Positions 21,464 through 33,402 of a stretch of DNA of 64,000 nucleotides are shown here, one piece after another (position 1 is the stretch's first letter; each line of letters begins with the position of its first letter). Made by a program: the position numbers and the translations under genes. The stretch spans positions 87,217,277 to 87,281,276 of the forward strand of contig OX421961.1 in assembly GCA_949128115.1 (NCBI GenBank), written 5' to 3'. The notes beneath the pieces are model-generated. The model had not been told where the DNA came from, did no database searches, and worked only from the letters and a program-made list of their open reading frames with translations. This DNA is from Anaspis maculata (lineage: Eukaryota; Arthropoda; Insecta; Coleoptera; Scraptiidae).

Positions 21464-22904
21464 TATTTTATAAATCATTATATAAGATCGATTGCTGACT
21501 ATGGTTGTGTGAATTATGGATCAGTTACGGGCAGTAGTACACTGCGGAGGGTTGATTTGGTACAGAAGAAAGCCATTCGGATTTCACTTGGTGCTTTGCG
21601 TTCCACACTGGTGGAAATCCTCCGTGCAGAGGCTGGAGAGCCTCCACTTACTTCTAGAACGTTTTACCTTGCAAGCAAATTTGTACTAAGAATGCGATCT
21701 TTGGGAAGAAAAAATCTTATTCGGAAAATATCGGTCTTGAACAATCACAACCTCAGTGATGAGTATTTGGATTAACAAACCATCTCCCCCGTTAACACTT
21801 GGATTTATTCGAACGGTGGACTTCGAAGATCTCGTAGTAAAAACAAATGGTAAACCCCAGTTTTCTCACCCGTATGAAATCCGGCACTACCCTCTATCTA
21901 TAAACACCCCAAATTACTCAGAGTCTCCCCACGCAAACAGAGTAACATTTAATGGCATCCTCGAAAAATACGCCAACTACAGCCTCATATACACCGATGC
22001 CTCAAAAACAACACAAGCAATGGGGTGTGCGTTTCATCTCGTTTCGTCCGAGGGCCAAAGGAACGAGTCTTACAAACTGTGTTCGCACTCTTCGATTTAT
22101 AGTGCAGAAGCTTTGGCCATTTTTAAAGCTCTTGACTGGATTATATGTGATACTTTCAGTCTTTTCTAGTCAGTACTGAGAACATTTACATTGGAAAACG
22201 CTCATATTTGTTTAATCGTGGAGAGGTGTCTTGATTCCAAAAGTCAGGGGTAGAATATGAATTTTGTTTGGGTCAAAGCTCACACTGAGATAGAGGGAGG
22301 CGAAAAGGTTGATCAAATGGCTAAGGAAGCACTGTCGGACAACGTGGAGGATTTGAGGGATGGTGTTGTGTGTTGTGTGACAAAATTGGAGATACTTTGC
22401 CATTCGCCCCACAATTCAGGATTCTCTTCCTCTCTTCAAAAGGATAGCACTACTGCGAAGTTCTTACGTCAATATCTTTGGATTAAGTGTCCACCATGAA
22501 TGCTACAAGTCACACATGTTCAGAATTGTCTTGGCGGACACTCTATATTGCGAATGCGATGGGTTGACTTTGTGCGACATCAACCACATTTTTCTGAACT
22601 GCAATCAGTCTGTATAAAAACGCAACCAATCCACTGCTCGATAAACTTAAGGAAAGAAGAATGTGTCTCTCCTTGGAAATTACCAACATTTTTATCCGAA
22701 CAATTGATGATGGTGAGGTATTGAAAGCTGTGCTGACTTTCAACAATGAAAGTCGAAATTGAACCTCTCTTTGAAATTTTGAACCCATAAAAAAGTATTC
22801 AAAATTAAAAAACCCGTGGCTAAAAGGGTTTCAGCTCAAGGCCAACCAAACCTCAATTTAAAAAAGGATAATAATCAGTTATCTTTTCCCCACTGTAAGG
22901 AGCA

Positions 22905-23043
22905 ATTGAATAAATTGGATACAAGCAACAAAATCTGACGGCTGTCACTTTGGACTTCTTTTTCGCAATAATCAGCAAAATATCACTTGTGCTTGAAATT
23001 TTCCCAGATAATTTTGGCCAAGCGTTCCTCCTCGATCCAAGAC
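22905..23043. repeat. Dispersed repeat R, copy 1
   Basis: Shares AACAAAATCTGACGGCTGTC, GGACTTCTTTTT and CCCAGATAATTTTGGCCA with 35911-36240 and 37373-37556. Non-coding; class unknown. Confidence 0.7.
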
Positions 23044-23989
23044 TGTCATATCGATAACGGAGCTTGCGACTGATCCAGAGAAGATCTTCGGCAAGCGGCA
23101 ATTATGGCCGACATTCTGCGGGGAACGATGTTGATGTGGTGGTGCTGTCTGTTCTTGATGAATGAGCTCTCAAATTTCAAGGATTTTGGGAATTCTTGTG
23201 TTTTTTCTGAAAAATCAGACTTGCTTGACGCGAGGGTCTGAAGACTGGTCTATCAACTCTCAAAATTGATAACGGGTGAAGTTGGGACACCCTGTTTTTC
23301 CGTAAATCATCATATCTTTGTCTAACAACAAAAGTCTGGCTTATAGTCGAGGGAAGCGTGAACGGAGACGCAAGCGTAACGAAAATGGAACAATCACTGT
23401 CAATATCCTTTTGGCTTCTCTGTTTTGGGCTGCCCGGGCTTATAATGCAACTGAAATGACAACTGTAAAGGCAGACTATTGCTGTTGAAGAAGTTACACT
23501 CTTGTCACGAATGTCACGTCACGTGAGCTCACATTCTATCGCGTGGACTCACGTCACCGGCAAAAGGTAAACACGGTCGTTTCACTTGGTATTTCAATGT
23601 TTCAGAATCACAGAAAAGCCACCTCATGCGTATCACGTCATGTCACCAAACTCACGCGTGACAGGACGTTTTGGTTTTCTATCTGACCACAATTTTTGAC
23701 TCACGTAATGTTACATATCCCAGATGTGTTTTTCTTTGAGAATGGAGGAGGTTTAGGTCAAGAAAGTCATGCATATGACTACCCTGATGATTCCTCTACA
23801 ACGTACTGGACCTTGTATTCGTGAATTATCCTTTATGAATAATGAAATTGAAAGTATTTTCCCTCTCATGATATCACTGACGAGTAGTTTCAATGAGCGA
23901 TAAATGACACCCTGTATAATTATAGATCTGCTGGTTCAAATTCCTCTTTTGGCATTGGCATTTATGTAATGGAGCCATGCTTTTTTCGT
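23044..23989. other. Unassigned DNA with a TCACGT-rich cluster
   Basis: From about 23500 to 23712 the words TCACGT, CACGTG, CACGCGTGA and GTCATGTCAC recur at least eight times. A similar, shorter cluster is at 28685-28740, on the other side of array copy 2. GACACCCTGTTT (about 23287) and GACACCCTGTATA (about 23905) are lone element ends. No supported frame. Confidence 0.4.
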
Positions 23990-24591
23990 TTTTAGCGCAT
24001 TTTCCATCTTGATGAAAATCGCTATTGCAACCGCTTTGTCCGTCCGTCCGTCCGTCCGTCCGTCCGTCCGTCCGTTCATTGAACTCCTCCCAAACTAGAC
24101 GACCTAGCTTTCTAATTTTTTCGCTGTTACATAGCTGCCACTCCCAAAGGAGGGCTAGGCTATATTGGATGTCTATATTGCGCCGCCAACATAGAGAAAA
24201 CCGACCCCGATAAACTTGAAATAACATAATATTGCACTTTCTACCAGACCTGATGCTCTGGTGTTCTCATTTTTTGAATAATACATAGTTGCCACTTATA
24301 AACGTAAGCCAAGAAACATTCCGTCATCAATATGCGCCGCCGACATGAAAAAACTGCTAAAAACCGCCCCCAATCACTTTAAAATGAAAAACATAAACCC
24401 GAAGACATAGCGATCTGATTCTTTCGGTATATAAATAGCTGACTAAAAATGGGAAAGGATGGGCTACTTTTGGTTAGTCGCCGCCCCCAGATTCCGCCCC
24501 CCAATCGATAAAAAGTGCAATAAAATGAAAAACATAAACCCGAAGACATAGCGATCTGATTCTTTCGGTATATAAATAGCTGACTAAAAAT

Positions 24592-26874
24592 CTGTTGTGG
24601 GGCGACACAAAACTTTCCCGGCGGTATTCAGGGACGTCAGTAATGAGTTTGATTTAAGCGTCCCTTCGGGGAAGTTGGATTTAATTGAAAAGTTGATTGA
24701 AAAAGTTCTAGTGAGTTGTGCGTTATGCGATCATTCTGCATCCATTGTTGGGCCTACAAAATAAGTGACAGGTTCTTAGGTTTCCATAGTGATAAAATAC
24801 TTCGAAAGGTAGAACTAGGAAGACAATTGTTGCGAATTTGGAGAATGCAATGCTGTATCCAGACAAGCCCAGACCCAATGTGTCCCTTGAGGACTCCCGA
24901 TCGAAATCATCTATCCAAAAACTAATCAGGTCATTCCAGGCTGACCTTATGTTTTCGTACCTGATTTCGATTTGATTGGAGCTAGAGGTAGTTAACTGTT
25001 GTGACATCTCAAGAATGCAATGCTAGTTCCACACAAAGGGGTACCTGAAGTTTGAAAACCAACCCAATATATACCTCTCCAATTCACTTTGAACCCTTCT
25101 GGATAAAATAGAGAAATGCATTTCCTATTATACTATCCTCTATTCTGTTAATCTCGAGGTTGAAATTATCACGACAGATTATTATGGAATGCTTAATCAG
25201 TTTGATTCTGGAAAAAAAAATCACCGCCGGAAAACCGAAACCGAGTCGCATTTGAATATGAGCCCGCGCCACGCCAAGTCGCCAAGTGCAAATCTACTTT
25301 CGATATCAACTAGGTACATGAAAATGATAGGTATAGTATATAGGTACTTACTTACTTTATGAAAAATAAATGTATGGAGTACCTAATTGAAAACACAACG
25401 GATGGTACTCTTGATAGAAAAGTGATAGGTAGGTAATACCTAATAATAATTCAACAATGCCAATAATAACGCGCGCGTGTTTATGGAATGTCAAAAATAT
25501 TGACATGGTAGTCGTCATAGTGAACTTTATAACATACTTGATTTTTACCTACCTTACCTAAAGCAGCAACAAACAGTCCAGGAATGGGGTACTTGCCCAA
25601 TTTTTTTTTTAATTTTCACCCCATATATACTGAACAGTACATGTTGGAAAATATTCAAGAACCAATAACCTATTTTTTTTTAAATCATTGGCGGAAATCT
25701 ATTCACGGATTGAATACCTAGAAACCTAGGGCAGAATTCTATATAATTGCCCTGACGGCACAAGAATTCTGAAAACTGAAAAAAACGAGAGGGGGACTCG
25801 GTGGGGCTTCAAGAGACACCCGTAGACACCAGGAGCCTAAAGGGCCTCAACGAACCCAAGAAGACACAAGGCCGCAGTTTTGGCCTGAAACGGCAAAATC
25901 TGATGGACACAGATGGGGGCCCCATCAGGGTCTTGAACGGCAGACACCATGGGGATGGGGCCCTGGTACCGAATCAAATAAGGGAACTGCACACATTACA
26001 GTTTGTACATATTCGTCAATGGAATGGGCATACTGAAGTTGCTAAAGCTACAGAAAACACAAGGGGGTTTACGGAGCCCCAAACAACACAAAGGATCGGT
26101 TCGCACTGTTGCCTCAAATGATGCAAGAAGATACTGAAGAAAACACCGAGAACCTGCCGAGAACAGCGTTCATGTTGTCACTTTGACATTGATACAATTC
26201 GTAACAAAAACGTAGTTACCTACCGGTTTGGTTGCCATGTTGCTAAAATAATTGAATAGGCCAAAAATCGAGGAACAGGCAAGCCCGGCTGAATTCGGCC
26301 AGGCCAAACTTTGAAAATTCATAGCGCTCGGCTGGTGAATGATGGGGGACTCCAACTCCAGCATTAGCTGGATTCTTTGGTGATGTTGCTTCCTGCCGGG
26401 TTTGGTTCACATCTGTCGTATAGATTTTGAATAATTAAATGGCAAAGTTCCAGACTTTGATATTTTTTATAATTTGACAGATAACAGGTAGGAAAATATT
26501 TGCAACTGTTCTGAATACAGTTCTTCAAGGGCTTTCAAATGACATATTGCAAGTCAAGTTCCGTGAGATGTAGCTTCTGTCATTTGCTGATAGTGACACT
26601 TCTGTTTGACAGATGACAGCCAAAAACTAATCCGGTCATTCCAGGGCGAAACCATGTCTGCATATCAAATTTTTAATCGATCGGATAAACGGTTCGGCAG
26701 TTATCGTGGAAGATCACACACACACACACATACACACCCACAGACAGACATCATTCTGGAAATGGTCTTAATCGACTTGGGGGACCTCAAAATGGATATA
26801 TCCGGTGAAATCTCAAAACTTTTTTTCTGCACGATTACAATACTTTCCCTCCATGTTGGTGGGGCCGGGAAAGT
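24592..26874. mobile_element. Dispersed repeat X, copy 1 (2.3 kb)
   Basis: Inserted between TGACTAAAAAT and AAATGGGAAAGG, with AAAT at both junctions. The left end reads CTGTTGTGGGGCGACACAAA and then ACTTTCCCGGC; the right end is GGGGCCGGGAAAGTA, so ACTTTCCCGGC is inverted at the two ends. Near the right end it has GCTGTCATCTGTC-type words (inverted here), (CA)n and ATGGATATATCCGGTGAAAT. Partial copies lie at 53345-54430, 56253-58445 and 63044-63480. No transposase frame; a 106-codon frame at 25801-26121 is unrecognised. Probably non-autonomous. Confidence 0.75.
26717..26748. repeat. (CA)n/(CAGA)n microsatellite in repeat X
   Basis: CACACACACACA followed by CACCCACAGACAGACA. The inverted counterpart is at 63294-63345. 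Confidence 0.9.
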
Positions 26875-28631
26875 AAAATGGGAAAGGATAGGCTACTTTT
26901 GGTTGGTCGCCCCCCCCAGATTCCGCCCCCAAACGATAAAAAGTGCAACTTTCACAAATGTTACTGATTGAGATGTTCCCTCAAACATTTAGGAACTGCC
27001 AACTCAAATTGTGCAACGTTTGCTCAGCCGAACGCTGCCGCTCCCACACGCCGCCCCCAAAGTAAGAGATAAATGAAAAACATGAACCCAAAGACAAAGT
27101 GATCCAAGTTTTTCGCTATATGGATAGCTGACTAAAAATGGAAAAGGATAGGCTACTTTTGATATGGCGCCGCCTCCAGCTTCCGCCCCCAAAAGAAAAA
27201 AAGTGCAACTTTCAACAATTTTCACTGATTTAGCTGATACTGTCACTTCGAACATTTAGAAGCTCTTGACTCAAACTGTGCAATAATTTCTTTGCCAAAC
27301 TCTGCCGCTCCCACACGCCGCCCCCAAAGTGAGAGATGAATGTAAAACATGAACCTGAAGACATAGCGATCTAATTCTTTCACTATATTGATAGCTGACT
27401 GAAATTGGAAAAATATAGGCCACTTTTAATTAGCCGCCGCCTCCAGCTGCCGCCTCCAAACAAACAAAAAATGCAACTTTCACAATATTCACTGATTGTC
27501 ATATTTCCCTCACATTTAGAAACTCCCAACTCAAACTGTGCAACAGTTACTTTGCCGAATGCTGCCGCCCCCACACGCTGCCCTCAAAGTGAGAGATGAA
27601 TGAAAACATAAACCCGAAGACATAACGATCTAATTCTTTCGCTATATGGATAGCTTACTAAAAATGGGAAAGAATAGGCTACCTTTGACATGGCGCCGCC
27701 TCCAACTTCCACCCCCAAAAGAAAAAAAGTGCAACTTTCAATAATTCCCACTGAATTACATTTTAATGTTACCTCAAACATTCAGAAACTCCCAACTCAA
27801 ACTGTGGAAGAATTTCTTTGCCAAACTTTGCCGCTCCCACACGCCGCCCCCAAAGTGAGAGATGAATGTAAAACATAACCCTGAAGACATAGCTATTAAA
27901 TTGTTCCGCTATATAGATAGCTGACTAAAAATGGGAAGAGATAGGCCACTTTTGATTAGTTGCCGCCTCCAGCTCCCGCCCCCAAACAAAAAAATGCAAC
28001 TTTTACAATTTTCATTGATTGTCATATTTCCTTAAACATTTAGAAACTCTCAACTCAAACTGTGCAACAGTTACTTTGCAGAATGCTGCCACCCCCACAC
28101 GCTGCCCTCAAAGTAAGAGATAAATGGAAAACATGAACCCGAAGACATAGCGATCTAATTCTTTCGCTATATGGATAGCCGACTAAAAATGGGAAAAAAT
28201 AAACTACTGCTGATTAGCCGCCGCTCCCAGCTCCCGCCCTCAAACAAAAAAATATATTGATGAGTGAAAGAGTTTTCATTCGAATCTATTTCATTGGCAA
28301 GTACCCCATTCTGATAACACAATATCACAATGAGTTTCGAGTGAAGAAAGTGGGCAAGGAATGGTGTTTCTCCTTCAACCAAATTTCTTCACGTTCACAA
28401 TATGCCTCTTTGAGAAAATGCGCTACTGAGACTCACGCACGTGAAGGCATGCTCACTTGTTTTTTTTGTTTTCGTTGAGAACTACAAGAACAAGAGCTGC
28501 TGTTTCCATTTCCTCTTCTCAATTTGAGAAGCTCGTTGAACTGGCACTTTCCATGTAATTAAACACAAACGCAACAGACAATCTCAGCCGATGAATGGTC
28601 ATACAAAATAATAAAATATGCTACAATATGA

Positions 28632-28672
28632 GAGTAGTATGCTTTAGCATACCACTATCAAAGCATACTACT
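28632..28672. repeat. Short palindrome
   Basis: AGTAGTATGCTTTAG and CAAAGCATACTACT face each other across a 12-bp loop. Confidence 0.7.
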
Positions 28673-28830
28673 ATCACACACTTTTTGGCCCTGACGTGAG
28701 ATTACGTGATAGCATGTGAGTTCACATGACATGACAACAGTGTGTTTCTACCTCAACCCTCAATGGTGTCTGTAAGCTTAGTAATATCACTGGAGTGCTA
28801 CAGTAGTCTTCATTTAGACAAATAGGTATA

Positions 28831-28955
28831 TACCGTATGATCAAAAACTTTCTTACTCAAGGCAGGCTCTGGTCCTGGTCATTGGCAGGCAAACGAGGTT
28901 GATTTTGGCCAGGCCACAGCCTGCCTTGAGTAAGAAAGTTTTTGATCAATCGGTA
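28831..28955. mobile_element. Palindromic MITE, 125 bp
   Basis: Arms of about 40 bp: the left reads TACCGTATGATCAAAAACTT and continues TCTTACTCAAGGCAGGCT; the right is the complement with few mismatches. The loop contains two GGCCAGGCCA-like words. Confidence 0.85.
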
Positions 28956-29419
28956 CAAACATGTCGGACTTCAGTGTCGTAACACTCGTAACTACTGATC
29001 CATACTACCAAGTATATTACCAAAACTAAAAATTAAATTTTTGAAAATCAATTATTATGGAAAAGTAAATGGAGCTCACATGATTCAAGAATAGTGACCC
29101 TTAGAGAGACTCCACAGAGCCGCCATTGGAACTGCAGAGTAGCTAATAATTTATGTGAGTGGGGTCGAAATTTCTGAACTAAATCTTGTCCCGGGACCTG
29201 AAAACCTCAATAAATCTCGAGACGTCCCGGTCCCGGGATCCTGGAACTGGATCCCTAACCTGGACTCTGCGTCGGCTACATCGTATGTCGGAGAATATTC
29301 AATCTTTTGTTGGGTTGAGATGTTGGTAAACTGGCGACTTGGATTCGAAAAATGCACCGTCTTTTCTTTTGTCTTGCGCCTAAAACGACTTCCTTCTAAA
29401 TAACGCATAGAAACTCAAG
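28956..29419. other. Unassigned DNA with a TCCCGGGA-rich patch
   Basis: 29185-29255 repeats CCCGGGACCTG, GTCCCGGTCCCGGGATCC and CTGGAACTGG, giving overlapping open frames on both strands (29151-29408) that follow from the low-complexity base pattern. It may be the subterminal part of an element. Confidence 0.35.
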
Positions 29420-30130
29420 AACAAAGAAGTTAACCAAAGCAAACAACCCAATTTTTCGCGCTGCTCTTTCCCGCGGTGTTATTATTTTATTTGTGTTTAA
29501 TTAATTCCAAGCCCTCAAGCATGGACGGATCGAAAAAGGAAGAAATAGCTCCTCATCTCTTTCCCTCCCTCTGTTTAAGGCTCTCTCGGAAACAAAACAC
29601 TATACCTTAAATTAAATACCATCACACAGTAAATTGTTTCATCGCTTGCTTGGTATGCTAAATATTTACCCCGGATACCTCCACCTCGTGTGTCAATTAG
29701 AACGCGCAGCTTACAGTCTTTTCTGCAGCGCACCGCGCTTGACTCTAAGTGAAACTGCCGCGAACGAGGGGATTCTTTAGCAAATATCAACTGGCTCCGG
29801 GGTTTTTATACACCTGAAATTATTATAAGACTGCTCGCGTCTACAAATTCACTCTGGGGGATGCTGTCGCGAAAATTGTGCACATCACATTTTCAAGAGA
29901 ATGGAATTTATTGAAAGATGCGCTTCTCGCGTGTCAGGATATATTTTTTGGATCACGTGTCAATCATTTATTAGGAATTTAGAATGCACCATGGAGAAGT
30001 TACGTTGGCGTCTCGTGAAACGTTGGGGTCGGCGTCGGCGTTTCCACGACAAGAAGAGACTTCGCGTAGGTTTTAGTAGCGGCACAGCAGAAATAGACCG
30101 AAAGACTTTTGTGCTGTGAATTTCTATAAA
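29420..30130. other. Repeat-free island, possible regulatory or exonic DNA
   Basis: No segment here recurs in the window. It contains TTTAATTAATT, GC-rich patches (29690-29790 and 30010-30090) and a 72-codon plus-strand frame (29901-30119) with the very basic stretch LVKRWGRRRRFHDKKRLRV. Neither start context nor splice sites support a gene. Could be conserved non-coding DNA. Confidence 0.3.
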
Positions 30131-31027
30131 AATTTGAAAAAAAATTGTAGACACTTGAATCAAGAATGGGTTAGGTAGAAATAATGAATGTTGTTTTCGA
30201 AACATGATGGAAAAGTAAGGTAGGTACATTCAAACTTTGAAATATTATTAAACCTAGGTGGTGCATGGTTAAGTAGTTACTTATTTTGTTACTGTTTTCA
30301 GTGTCTCTTTTTTTTTCAAATTTCCTTGTTTACAGGTTTTGCTTACCGCACAAAAAAACACTAGGAAATGCTGTCCATTTGCGTGTTGATTTGGTGTTAT
30401 GTGTTTGGAAACTGAACTAAGTTTTAGTCCATCCTCGAATCCATCTGAAAACCAAAATGAAAAACATATAGTTCATATAGACATATAGAAAAACAAAAAA
30501 TATATGAACCAACTATCCCTTTTTCAACGAACTTCATGGTCTCAACGATATAACAGTTTTTGGACTAATGGTTAGAGCCCGCGGAACTATAACCCCAATA
30601 TTTCGAGAATTTTTGGGGGTAGGAGGTAGGTAGATCGTATTATAAGAGCTCGTTGTACTTTCAACATCGATGGCGAAAAACAGCAACCTTCTATGTCACC
30701 ATTTGTGGTAATTCAACAGCCTTCTATGTCAATTTCAGCAGAGTTGAAAATAATGAATCAAACAATCGACACTCCAGCTTTTAATCGACTGACAAAACCT
30801 CCGATTCCAATTTAGACTTATTACGTATGTCAAGTGCAAAATAGCAACCTTCTATGTCAGACAAAAGAAGCTTTTGCTGAAAATACGATGAAAAGGCAAA
30901 AAATAATAACCTTCTATGTTGAAGATGGAAGGTTGTTGCACAAAATTTCAATGACAAGATGGGAAAAAGCCTTCTATGTCAGACAAAAAAAGCTGCCATA
31001 AGTTTCTATGTTCAAAAATTATTAATA

Positions 31028-32741
31028 CACTGATCGTTTTTTGAAGTGGTTCGCCTAAAAAATTGCCCTACTTTGATAAGTTGTAACTTTTGAGTAGATA
31101 TATGTATCTCATTGATTCTTTCTCTGTCAGAAAGAGCGTTTCTTTGGCAATAACTATTTTCAACTGCATTTATTTGTAATAATTGATAGTGATTGTACAG
31201 GGTGATTTGTAAAGATATGATTCTTATATCAAATAAATTGATGTACTTGAGGTAAATGGGTCACCCTGTATATTTTATTTCAAGGTCATTACAGAGCCAT
31301 ATGTCCAAGCGCTGCAGATTTTTTTGGATTTCGGTCTAACGGACTAGGCTTTGAAGATATCAATTTTTAATTCGCTGCATGTTTATTTGCGTTGAAAAAT
31401 CGAGATATCTTTGGGAGTAATCATGTTCTGATATCTATGTCAATTGAATTGTTTGTAAAAATGCCGCGTCTACAAGGTGCAATTCTTGAAAGAATAATCG
31501 GAATGGTTTCGGCTGGTGTCTCCCGCAGTTTCCTGCGTACTTTCGTAGCACGACGCGACTAGCACGACGCGACGCTTCAATATTGCTTACAGTGTTGTCA
31601 ATCGCGCTTGGATACGATACGGAAACAATAACTCTCCGCAAGTGCCTGGAATTTGTTTTGAATCATCAAAACTGGGCTGAAAATGACTGGGCCCAATGTC
31701 CCAATGTCTTTTCACAGATGAAGATGAATCACGGTTCTCTGAGAGTACCGGTACCAACCGCCTGCGTGTGTGGCGAAGAGGGAATGAACGTTACGAAGAA
31801 GATTGTAGGGTTGGCCTTACACCTTTCGGTGGTCGTTCAAGTACAGTTTATGGGGGGATATCAATAGACCGTCGCACTGAACTTGTACTTTTTGCTCATG
31901 AGACAGTGAATGCTTTGCGATGCCTGGAAAGAATTCTGGAACCTATAGTCCTTCCTCTTTCTTAATTAATGAGTGAACAGTTTGTGTATATGGACGATAA
32001 CGCAAGATCAACATCAAGCCAACGTAGGGAATGAATTTTTCCAACGTGAAAATATCACCAGAATGGAATGGCCGGCGCTTTCACCGGACCTAAATCCAAT
32101 AGAAAACGTGTGGGATGCACTCCAAAGAATGATATTAGACCGTGAAATTGAACCTCATAGAATTGAAGAGCTGGGAAATGTCCTCCAACAAGAATGGGGA
32201 GCCATTCCGGGTGGCCTTATCAATAATATTATTAGAAGTATGCCACGAAGATGTCAAGAGGTGATAAGGAGTATAGAGGTGGTCCTACCCATCATTGATA
32301 ATTTTCCATTCACAATTATGCGGTTTTTATTGTTATGCGTAGAAACATTGGAATAAAACTTTTTGACGTTTTCTTATTCTTCTGTAGGTACTTATTATGC
32401 TTTAATAATCATATCTTCTGACACAGATGACGTAAGACCAAAATCCAAAAAAGTATGAATCGCCAAGACATGGGGCTCTATGATGACCTTGAAACGAAAT
32501 ATACAGGGTGACCTACTTATCTCATGCACATCAATAAATTTGATATAAAAATCATAGCTTTCAAATTCACCCTGTAAAATCAATTGATGATGACAAATAA
32601 TTGCAACAATGCACACTTGCTGCCGAAGAAACGCCAATTCTGACAAAAAAAACTCAACAAGATACATCCATCCATTCAAATGTAACAACCTATCAAAGTG
32701 GGTTAATTTTTTGGCCGAACCACTTCAAAAAACGATCAGTG
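31028..32741. mobile_element. Full-length degenerate Tc1-like element, 1.7 kb
   Basis: TA-flanked (31026-31027 and 32742-32743), with ends CACTGATCGTTTTTTGAAGT and its complement. This end matches that of 20210-21463 at alternating blocks (ACTG, TTTGAAGTGG, CCxAAAAAA). Each long terminal repeat contains a CAGGGTG box and an inverted CACCCTG box about 170 and 240 bp from the end. The broken transposase lies between. Confidence 0.88.
31440..32350 (+). pseudogene. Tc1-type transposase (DDE), inactivated
   Basis: Plus-strand remnant. Early frames are scrambled (stops and frameshifts between 31440 and 31690), so the helix-turn-helix region is not readable. From 31696: CLFTDEDESRFSES carries the first catalytic Asp, then RVWRRGNE. 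After a TAA at about 31963, YMDDNARSTS carries the second Asp, followed by a frameshift near 32010, then MEWPALSPDLNPIENVWDAL with the third residue Glu, and a C-terminus close to RSMPRRCQEVI. After allowing for the frameshift the spacing fits DD34E, the Tc1 family value. It cannot make an active enzyme. Confidence 0.92.
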
Positions 32742-33290
32742 TATATGGCTGATAAAACTGTCTATGTCCATTGTCAAGTTTTATAGCCAAATCTAGTGAA
32801 TAATATCAAATTTCATATCCCATTATGTCACCTTAATTATAGTGAATATTATTGAAACCTAAAATGGAAGAAAGCCTAGTACATCACGTTTAAAGTACAA
32901 TTTTGTTCCTCCTGAAAAGTAAGTACCCCTTTTTGACATAGGAGCTTGCTGAATTTCTGCAAACGGTGACATAGATTGTTGCTGTTCTTCGCCATTGACA
33001 TGGTGTTAACCTGCCCTATTCTGGTACTATCTGCTTGGGTTTTTCACTTTATGACTTGCCCTGTATAGTCAACAGAAATCTAGCAGACACTCAGTGTTTG
33101 ATAGTTTTTCTTCATAATTGTGCCATCAACAGTTTACTAAAATCTTTTGTAATAACGAAACTAGAAGAAGGGTTCGAAGAACCATCCATCGACTTTTTAT
33201 AAAAGTTGATCCCTTGGGCTCCTTCGTGAAGGGGGCCAGCAGAGACCTTCTATTTTTCATAGTCTTATGGTGGCCCTACATCGAGCATCA

Positions 33291-33402
33291 AATGCTGCAG
33301 CTTTTTTTGCTGCCGAGCTCTCATTGGTCAAATGTTGGTCACTGACAGCAATAACAGGCGTTAGTTCCAATCAGAACTCTGCAGAAAAAAAGCTGCAGCA
33401 TT
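33291..33402. mobile_element. Palindromic MITE, AATGCTGCAGCTTTTTTT ends
   Basis: The ends are 18-bp inverted repeats around a 75-bp core. No frame. Confidence 0.75.

Larger units (their letters stand above)
20060..22730 (+). pseudogene. Dead I/Jockey-type LINE ORF2 (late RT, RNase H, CCHC tail), split by a transposon
   Basis: A non-LTR retrotransposon remnant, plus strand, with many frameshifts and stops. In order: an ISWENH-type motif at about 20085; WGSDSAT near 20170; the foldback 20210-21463; RSIADYGCVNYGS at about 21480-21525; QKKAIRISLGALRST and EAGEPPL (21555-21645), typical of the region after the RT palm; an RNase H domain with IYTDASKT (about 21985-22010), AEALAIFKAL (about 22105-22130) and VWVKAHTEIEGGEKVDQMAK (22265-22325); then LCDINHIFLNCNQ (about 22568-22610), the terminal Cys-His motif. 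RNase H after RT points to the I group or its relatives. The protein reads across the foldback once it and one TA are removed. No 5' half is present. Confidence 0.85.
23990..28465. repeat. Array composite copy 2, interrupted by repeat X
   Basis: Same order as copy 1: TAGCGCATTTTCCATC, (CCGT)n at 24038-24075, then unit starts at about 24380, 27058, 27325, 27587, 27851 and 28110, closing with the same CACGCACGTGAAGG block. The first unit is cut at 24591 by a 2.3-kb insertion ending at 26874. Without it the copy is about 2.2 kb, one unit longer than copy 1. Individual units match by position between the copies, so the array existed before the copies separated. Confidence 0.85.
30665..33005. repeat. 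Outer inverted repeat with CTTCTATGTCA motif series
   Basis: The left side has CGATGGCGAAAAACAGCAAC and the right side its near complement (TTGCTGTTCTTCGCCATTGA). Between them, AACCTTCTATGTCA-like words recur at about 30685, 30716, 30843, 30905 and 30966 and, inverted, at about 32937 and 32967. The Tc1-like element 31028-32741 occupies the middle. The regular motif spacing suggests a minisatellite or protein-binding array within a foldback. Confidence 0.6.
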
